Shown here: positions 56,874-64,000 of the stretch, piece after piece | How the letters are laid out: each line of letters opens with the position of its first letter | How positions within the stretch are numbered: position 1 is the first letter of the stretch | Assembly (NCBI GenBank): GCA_947069175.1 | Contig: CAMTDV010000017.1 | Span: 47,935,137 to 47,999,136 of the forward strand | Origin: Scalesia atractyloides | Taxonomy: Eukaryota > Streptophyta > Magnoliopsida > Asterales > Asteraceae | DNA: 64,000 bases | Direction of reading: 5' to 3' | Notes under the pieces: generated by a model | The model's database searches: none | What the model saw: only the letters and a program-made list of their open reading frames with translations | Told to the model about the DNA's origin: nothing | Program-made: the position numbers and the translations under genes

Positions 56874-57335
56874 TGTTGATGCACTTTGTGTGTCTGTGAC
56901 TGTGTGAATAGGCTAGATTGAGCGTGTGTTGAATATTGTATAGAATAGGTGCGAACACGCGACTCGAGTACAAAATGGAACGGTGGTGTCAGTCCGTACG
57001 AAGTGCATACTTCGTACGAATTGTGACCAGTTCGTACGAAGTGCAACATGCCACTTCGTACGAACAGCAACCTTGCACCAGTTCGTACGAACCACTTAGG
57101 TTTGTCTATATATAGGGTCAAGTGTTCATTTGTTTGTAAATTTTTGCGATCCCCACGGGGAGGTGCTGCCGAAATTTCTCCAGGATTTCGGCAGCTGGAA
57201 TAGAAGTATACTCTTTCGGTATGAATGAATGAAGCTTCCGCTGTATCTGTTTCTACTCCTTTCTTAATAACATTCTACCGAAACTGTTGTATTACGCACT
57301 AACTTCCGTTTAAGAACCCGGATCACGGAACTTCA
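56874..57335 (+). repeat. E7 3' LTR
   Basis: Alignable to the 5' LTR from end to end, with scattered substitutions and small gaps. Boxes at 56,990, 57,009, 57,029, 57,052 and 57,079, and TATA at 57,104-57,116. Confidence 0.93.
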
Positions 57336-57340
57336 ATTTA

Positions 57341-58559
57341 CGACCCAAAGGTCATGAGGATCCCGTAGATCATTCTTTACATGTGTCATCCAATGTACTT
57401 AGTGTCAACACACCAAATTTTTTTTTCAAATCATTATTTTCAGGTGTCAAGACTATTCGAGTCTCGTGACCTTTTATACCATTCATTCTCATTTTCCTTT
57501 GTCACGCAAGGCCCTTTAGACCGTGAGGGCCAAAATTAATATTCTTCCTTTTGTCCGCCAATCATGGCCCTTTAGACCATGGAGACAATTTTATATTTTA
57601 TTCCAATAGTAGCCCATGACTATGTTTAATCTATATAGGCAATACCTTCGTTTCTATGATCCCGTGGGTCATTTATTCTTTGGTTTTACATGCCCTTATG
57701 TCAACCATGGCTCTTTGGTTCATAATGACTTAATCCAAGGATTCCCTTTTCAACTATAACCCATTACCTGGGTCATATCCTTGTTTTCACGCACCCGTTA
57801 CCCGGTTTACGTTTACATTAATATTCAATTACGTCCCATTACCCGGGTTCATTACTGTAATGTTTCTGTTCTAGTCAACCATGGCTCTTTCATCCAAAAT
57901 GACTAAATCCAAGGATTTTATTGGGTCACTTAAATCTACGCGCATGTTTTTTATGGTTTTCGCGAGAACCATTATACAAGTATGCCAGTAAGGTTCCTTG
58001 ACCCCGGGGACCCTTTTATTTATCCCATTAATCTCGTCCTTACTACATCAGACGTATATACGCTTATTATAAGAAGTTCATGGTATCATGTGTTTACTAC
58101 TTACTTGGCCAAGGTAAGCAATCAACACATGGTATGCGTGACCTTATTATAACTAACACATTACATTACCTTCCATGTAAGTAAATTATCGGTTCTTGTT
58201 TGTATCTCCAATTTTATTTGGTAAACCTCTTTTTATTGTTATCAACAATTATTAGTTTTACCCATTTTCGTCTCAAAATATATCAAATGCTTCCATTTTA
58301 TAAAACTTTTATGCAATCACATTCACCAATGTGATCGTTACTTTTCCTCAATAGGATCTTATTGAGAATGTCTAATTGGATGGTCACCCCATCCAAGTTT
58401 TTTTTCTAAAGCTGAACTCTTTTTTACTTTTGTTATTCATGATTGTGAATAACGCGTATTTCCCACACAATTTCTCTTAGAAACATCATCCTGGATATGT
58501 ATCCTATCCAGGTTTCCCACGTTTTATATTCCCGTATGCAACCGTCATTCATTACTTGA
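57341..58559 (-). other. Non-coding gypsy-type interior
   Basis: No ORF. Short motifs recur: CCCTTTAGACC (twice), CCATTACCCGGGTTCA-like pieces (three), and CAACCATGGCTCTTT with AATCCAAGGATT (twice, about 180 bp apart). It continues the sequence left of E7 and seems to be the interior of the non-coding gypsy element whose primer site is at 59,000. Confidence 0.5.
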
Positions 58560-58998
58560 ATGTTGCATAATACCATTCATATAATAATTTAAAGTGTGCA
58601 CCTGGTGATACTCGCCTTGATGGGAATTCATTTCCGTTCGGCCTTTATTCACTTGATTTGGGTTCTTGATGAGCATGCCCTACCGTCATACTTCCGACCC
58701 TTTACCATTACATCGGGTGGGTTATCAAATTCCCGCCATCTTCAGATGTGGAAATTACACCACTGAAATAATAATAAAAGACTAGTAACATAAAAACTTA
58801 ATATGACCCCGTACTATAATACAAGGCATCCTATAATACATGTTAACACAAGCAGCTCGTTATCAATACTGATCAATTAGTTAGCGCCGACTTAACCGTC
58901 TTTGGCTTCGTGATCAAGTATCAGGTCAACTTTCATCTTCCACTAAGAGCACTAAGGTTGAGTCTAAATACAACTCCATATTCAATTCTCTCAACCGA
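58560..58998 (-). other. Gypsy leader, conserved with 18,353-18,790
   Basis: On the minus strand it shares with the gypsy fragment in E2 the order TTGTATTATAGTACGGG, CATCTGAAGATG, GTCCGAAGTATGAC-like, GCATGCTC and CAGGTGCAC. The two LTRs differ, but the leaders are clearly related. Confidence 0.7.
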
Positions 58999-58999
58999 C

Positions 59000-59013
59000 G
59001 GCTCTGATACCAA
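59000..59013 (-). promoter_or_regulatory. Gypsy primer binding site
   Basis: The minus strand reads TTGGTATCAGAGCC, an intact initiator methionine tRNA site two bases from the LTR. Confidence 0.9.
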
Positions 59014-59015
59014 CT

Positions 59016-60132
59016 TGAGATGCCCGACTCGTTAAAAAAAATATTAAAATACTTTGCGGAAAATTGGCCCAGTTTTTTTATCTTACTGAATATAGGTTAT
59101 TATTCCATAAATATATTAATCCACATATTCGGATTAATAAAACATTTACAAAATGCCCATTTAGAAAATTTTGCCATGACCCATTTCCAAAACGACCATT
59201 CCTTACGAAAACAAAACCTGCTTAATAACCGAAGTTTTTATAAAACGAACATAACAAACTACTCATTGACATACTAGCGGTTAACTAAAACAAACGTTGA
59301 AGTTAAACTCCAAAATGTGAATAACTAGGACAATTTGACCCGATACAAATGCCCATATAATTAGTGAACAAAACATCACTAATTTTTTCCATAGTTGACC
59401 AACTTCCAGGACTTAGATCACTTTTGTCTTTCTACCATCAAAATTTGTGAGTTCTTTTCTTCTTTCATGTTTCCAATTCAAGCCACCATGTTGATTCTCA
59501 TGACTTATCTACCCCTTTCATAGTTCTCAAACAAATCACCTACATAGAAAACACCCCAAAAACTAACTTTTGCTAAGTGACGACTCATAATACTATTTTG
59601 TATTAAACATGAAGGAGTTTATTTTTTATGCTCATGACGCCCAACGAAACAACATCGAGCCGCCACTTCATTATCTTAAGTCACGCATTACGTGACTCTC
59701 TCCGGTCTAATGCGGGAGCTTTTTATCCATATCTCATGTATATCCCTACTAATATGGAATCAAAGACACTTCAAAGTAAACCATTATTAAATCAATTTGG
59801 TCAATATAGATATAATATTAAACCACATAATAACTATATTGTAACTTATTAAACAACAAATATGATTATCAACAATCATTTTTACTTAACATACTCTTAA
59901 TAATTCATATATATATTCGTAACATACTCAATTAGGTCACTTATGACACAAGTGTCAATTGTTTATAATTTTTACTCAATAAACACGTGTATTTGCACAT
60001 ACTCATCACAACACCAATGACTTCTTAATTTAGCATACATAACCCATACTCAAGGAATCAATCATTTCAACTCATGTATATATATATCTAATTACATTAA
60101 GGTCTAAAACGATAACAAAATCACATCAGACG
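59016..60132 (-). repeat. Gypsy-type LTR copy, right, cut by E4
   Basis: Begins (plus strand) TGAGATGCCCGACTCG beside the primer site, so this is the 5' LTR of a minus-strand element. It matches 46,322-47,405 until E4 interrupts it at 60,133. The rest of the LTR should lie beyond the window, on the other side of E4. Confidence 0.75.
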
Positions 60133-60534
60133 TGTAGGACCGATCCTTGATGCTTAGGAACCTAAATTTGATATCTAACATCCATAATAGCGGAAATATT
60201 ACGTCGTGTTTACCAATAGACAAGATTTAATCAGTTCATCGTCAGTTTTATAGATCACACGTTCTGGTTACAAACTGACAGAGCTTCGCCTCTGAAATGC
60301 CAAAGTTACAAATGAAGTAGGCTAGCTAGGTATTTATACTATTGCAAGTTCGCCCCTAAGAGACTCAAGTTCGCCCGAACTTGCTACTGCAAGTTCGGCC
60401 GAACATGTATACATGTAACATACTATGGGCGAACTTGGCTAAACTATACATAAATACTTCATATACCTAGCCTATTCAGCTCTATACAATACACACTCAA
60501 TATATGACTAAGACATAGACATTATGCACCAACA
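60133..60534 (-). repeat. E4 3' LTR
   Basis: 402 bp, TGTAGGACCG to CACCAACA in plus orientation. Full boxes at 60,366-60,383 and 60,389-60,405, and half boxes at 60,344 and 60,426. A minus-strand TATA (AGTATAAATACC, 60,329-60,340) lies just downstream of the boxes. Confidence 0.9.
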
Positions 60535-60547
60535 GACTCCCCCTTGG
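60535..60547 (-). promoter_or_regulatory. E4 terminal polypurine tract
   Basis: The minus strand reads CCAAGGGGGAGTC, identical to that of E2, next to the LTR. Confidence 0.93.
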
Positions 60548-60598
60548 ATATCGTCTTCGTCTTTAATCAGTCTTCAAAACTCTGTCTTCATAAAAACA

Positions 60599-63500
60599 TT
60601 AACGTACATGACCGAAGAAGTTCTTGAATGGCTTCCTTCGTCGTGCTTGCTTTGGATCAGGAGTTTGATCAGTTGGCAGTGGTCTTTTAAAGTTAGCCAT
60701 TCTTAGCGAACTTTTCCTTACCGCTTTTTCCATTCTTTCTTTAATCGCCTCATTTCTGGTTTCTTCTTTTAGAAACTCAACTCTCTCTAGATCCCTCCAT
60801 TTCATTTGCCACATTTTTCCAGAATTTACTTCACGTGCATAACAAACGTTCACAACCTTTTGAAACTGCATAGCTTCTACCTTTTCACGTTCTTCAAAAA
60901 CAATCTTGTTGTAGAACAAGGTTTTGATATCTTCTCTCGAGCAGTTCACAAGCCACATAGGATCTAGAATCCTTATCGTCCTCCATAAACCTCTCATTCC
61001 GTGATAACCCATCACTTCAACCCGTTCCTTAGTAATATCCAGGTGATCTTCAAATTTTAACACAATCACTGCTTTGCAAGTAGCTGGATCTATCTGCCAC
61101 CACTTGAATAAAGGATAGAAGTTCTGTTCAATTGGCATAAGTGGCATATTCCTCATGGCTCTAGGACGTTCATAATTAACATTATGTCCTTTTCCCCTGT
61201 AACCTTATTGATCTTAACCCTTCGTCCTGGAATAAACGGCTTCCAGTAATTCCAACCTTTAACAGCTTCGTACTTAATCATCTTCCACAACAACTGATCT
61301 ATTGTCTTCATATGATAAGTAACATTCACTGTTTGTACTAACTCTTCCATATCCCAGTACGACAATGTTTTGAAATCAGCAAAAGAAACATCTCAGTATA
61401 TCTCCCAAAGAAACATCTTTATCTCTGGTGAAGAATGCTAGTGGACGTCGAAACTTACGTTCACGTGGCATCTCCCTGAACCAGGACTTTTTCGCTTCAG
61501 CTATCTCTTCTTTGCTCATCGGCTTAGGAATCTTTCCTTCTCTTAACGCTTCAACAATCTTATCTTTAATCATATCTTTATCAAGTTGTTTGTACATCTC
61601 TTCAAATGTAGGAAAACTTTCTGAATTTTGACCAACGTACTTAGCTTTCTGATCTGATTCATCATCTGAGGACCAATCTTCAACTATCACTCGATTGTAC
61701 CATCAGCTTCAAACATTCTCTCATACTGATACTCTTTTGGTTCAAATGTGTTTACATTGATAACTTCCTCAAAATCAAACTCTAAGTTCTCAGCATCAAC
61801 TTCAACTAGTCTCGCCAAATCTTCTTTCGAGTAAATATGTACAAACTCACCTTCTTCCACATTGTGTTCCAACATTAGCATTAAAGGCTTTGTAGGTAAT
61901 GCAGAAATAGGCTTCGCAAATCGATCGACATCTAACAAATCAATATCATCTGTTGGACCTTTCTCCCCTGACTCCCCCTGACTTTTATCTTCCATCATGT
62001 TTGACTCATCGTCCATGAGGGCAGTAAAATCAAAATCATCAGAGATTTTGGCTTCAGAAACTCTAATACCAACATTACCCTGATCATCGTCAATCATCAT
62101 CGTCAGCAACATTCCAATCCTCTATCCCCTCTTCTTCTTCATCTTCATCCTTATCTTCCTTTTCAGCTTCATCATTGTCTTTTTCTTCAGTAACAATGAT
62201 AGAATCGGAAGGCTTGACATATTCGTCAACCTTTTGGATATCAGACTCAGAAGCTTTTGAAATATCTTCAACTGGTTTCTCAGGAACATCAGAAGACTTC
62301 TCAGCAGTCTTAGAAGATTTAGGGGCTTTACCCTCAACATGCTTTCCTTTACCACTTTCAGCTAATTCTTTCTCAGCACGCTCTTTTGCTTCCTGACGAT
62401 CCAGACGATCGTATTCAGCAACGAAATCAATGTTCAGATTATTTGCTAACACTTTCTGCAATCTGTTGAATCTTTTATCGTTCAGTGCTTGAATTATTTT
62501 TAACTCTGCAATCTCTGTCTGCAATTTCTCATTAGCATCCTGCAGACTTTCTATCAAAGCCTTGAAGTACTCTCGCTCATTTTCCATCACCTTCACTTTA
62601 TCATTAAGCAACTCTTTTTCGACCTCGGTTTGATTCACCTTCTTAATAAGCTCAGCCTTTTCAGCCTCATTCTGTGCAACTTTCTCTTCCAATGCCTTCA
62701 CACGTTTTTATAGCATCTCAACATTAGATTCTGGGAAAAACTCATCCAAGTCTTCGAGACTGATTGGACCGTGTGGCATATCACCAAACAAATTTCCCCT
62801 TGGTGTCTTTGGCGTTGAATCTTTAGGTGTTGCAGCTTTCGGTGTTGACTTCTTAGGAGTAGAACTTTCAGGAACAGAAGTCGTTGGAGCAATAGGAGAT
62901 TCAGCGATAGGAACTTCAACAAAGCCAGACACAGGAGGTTCTTGTGTAACTCCTGGCCTTTCAGTTTCAGCATGAACAATAGCAGGAGGTTCTTATGGAG
63001 GAGGTTCTTGTGTGACTCCTTTCTCATGAGCACCAGAAGGTTCTTGTGGGGATTCTGTGCTTTTCAACTTGCTTTTGTACCTCTTGCACACAGCTTTCTG
63101 AGCTTTCTTCTCTTTTCTTTTACCTTTGGTCTGAGGTGACCCTGTAGTCTTCTTTGAGATTTCGATTGCTAGAGACTTTGTACGCTTAGACTTTTTCTTC
63201 GGTCTCTCCTCTTCAGACTCTTTTTCAGTGTTAGGATCAAAATCTGCATCCAACTCTCTTTCCTTTTCTGCTCTAATCTCTGCCTCAGTCTTTTCTGCTC
63301 TTTAGCATGAATTTCTTTATCAGAGTCATCTTCATTTTCAGAAGTAGCAGATATAACATCATCTTGAGTCATTTTCACAGTTTCTTGACTCTCAATAACA
63401 ACTTCAACGCTCGATCCAGCAACTGCTTCAACGTTTTCAGGTTCTTCTTCGTCAACGAGCATCGTTTCTACTTTCTTAGCAGCTCGCTTCTTTTTCGGCG

Positions 63501-64000
63501 TATCAGCTTCTGCCTTTAAAAACCACTCGCTTCTTGCCTTTGGTTTGAAATCTTTAAACCATTCTTGCTCAGCTTTAATCTCTTTCTCGTCATCGATACC
63601 ATCCTTTCTCCACTTGTTATCAGGTGGCGATATATAATTTGAATCTTTTATAGCTCCAAATACCGGCTTGGCAACAGGAGCTGAAGCTTGTTTCTCTAAC
63701 TTGATAAGCTTCTTCACAGTCGTTTCATCAAGATGAACTAAATACAGCACGTCATTTTGCAATGTTGGGATACTTCTCGTCAATCAACATCTGAACAAAT
63801 CTCGGATATAGGCATAGCCTTGAATTTTCCATGTTCTTCGACATGTGAGTGAAAACTAACTTAGAAACATTGAATGGCTTCTTCAGAATAAGCGTCGTTG
63901 CCATGCTAGCCAAATAGTCTTGAACATCATCTAATCCGGCTTTACGATGGCTGAATGTGTGAATTAGAGCATGCATCAAAAGCTTGTAGGGGTTTGGCAC
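60599..64000 (-). pseudogene. E4 additional ORF (aORF), N-terminus outside the window
   Basis: The most complete aORF here apart from its first ~100 codons. From the right: NPYKLLMHALIHTFSHRKAG, YPRFVQMLIDEKYPN, SPPDNKWRKDGIDDE, a Lys/Glu/Ser linker with a TPKKSTPKAATPK repeat (about 62,800-62,860), a long coiled coil (62,400-62,701), an acidic stretch (62,100-62,200), then FDFEEVINVNTFEPKEY, RPLAFFTRDKDVSLGDIL, FKWWQIDPATCKAVI, LDPMWLVNC and a stop after KPFKNFFGHVR at 60,599. Most of it is one frame with short excursions, marking about six frameshifts (near 63,770, 63,200, 62,100, 61,690, 61,375 and 61,155) and stops at about 62,990 and 62,704. No membrane segment. Function unknown. Confidence 0.88.
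61971..61980 (-). promoter_or_regulatory. Internal polypurine tract in the E4 aORF
   Basis: The minus strand reads CAGGGGGAGT, 1.43 kb before the terminal tract, at the same place in the aORF as the E3 tract (32,445-32,457). The encoded residues are also similar (SQGES here, SKGES in E3). Confidence 0.5.

Larger units (their letters stand above)
54131..57335 (+). mobile_element. E7: non-autonomous LTR element carrying plastid rpoC2
   Basis: A complete 3,205-bp element with 468-bp and 462-bp LTRs (TGTTGATGC to CTTCA), primer site, polypurine tract and a perfect 5-bp target duplication, ATTTA (54,126-54,130 and 57,336-57,340). It has no gag, integrase or RT. The interior holds a 0.7-kb piece of plastid rpoC2 in the sense direction. 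Five CAGTTCGTACGAAGTG-type boxes in each LTR match the E2 box type, so an E2-like element is the probable helper. It sits in non-coding gypsy-derived sequence. Confidence 0.93.
60133..64000 (-). mobile_element. E4: Sirevirus-like copia element, 3' part
   Basis: 3' LTR, polypurine tract and most of an aORF; gag-pol would lie beyond the right edge. It is inserted in the gypsy LTR after AGACG (60,128-60,132), its presumed target duplication. Boxes are of the E3 type (CAAGTTCGCCCGAACTTG). Confidence 0.92.

Overview
This is a gene-poor stretch of a plant nuclear genome made almost entirely of transposable elements inserted into one another. The Ty1/copia and Ty3/gypsy elements, initiator-Met-tRNA primer sites, short inverted-repeat DNA elements, Helitron-like ends, a tRNA-derived SINE and a fragment of plastid rpoC2 all indicate a flowering plant. 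The style of the repeats recalls Asteraceae, but that is an impression from memory, not proof. I found no convincing host gene.

Layout. 1 to ~4.9 kb: minus-strand Ty1/copia element E1, cut by the left edge, with decayed gag-pol, leader, primer site and 5' LTR. 5.2-13.0 kb: a SINE, a CACTA-like end, and short inverted-repeat elements of three families (A, B, C) sitting in or beside TA/CA microsatellites, then Helitron-like ends and an ATTCGAAT-rich element. 13,049-40,960: a small Mutator-like element (9-bp target duplication) split by a minus-strand copia element, E2 (13,650-40,408, target duplication CCATG). E2 is itself split by a truncated gypsy LTR (15,299-~18.8 kb) and by a full-length plus-strand relative, E3 (19,726-34,315). 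41-43.4 kb: Helitron-like repeat units and a third family A copy. 44-46.2 kb: an orphan minus-strand gag. 46.3-60.1 kb: non-coding gypsy-type LTR and leader sequence, carrying a complete 3.2-kb non-autonomous LTR element, E7 (54,131-57,335, target duplication ATTTA), which contains the plastid rpoC2 piece. 60,133-64,000: the 3' end of another minus-strand copia element, E4.

E2, E3 and E4 form one Sirevirus-like copia group. Where the full order is visible (E3) it is LTR, primer site, long leader, large Gag, protease, integrase, RT, RNase H, a 2.3-kb spacer, then an additional ORF (aORF) of about 1,200 codons in the env position. Arrays of a short palindrome with core TTCGNNCGAA lie just upstream of the TATA box in every LTR of the group, again before gag, and again in the spacer, where they flank a second TATA box. 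A conserved 3' splice acceptor marks the start of the aORF. This looks like a second promoter and leader that copies the LTR layout to express the aORF separately. E7 carries the same palindromes, primer site and polypurine tract but no gag-pol, so it was probably moved by an element of this group.

All the coding regions are broken. E3 has frameshifts, stops and a lost RT aspartate. E2 has large internal deletions in gag, RT, RNase H and aORF. E4 has several frameshifts. Nothing here encodes a complete working element.
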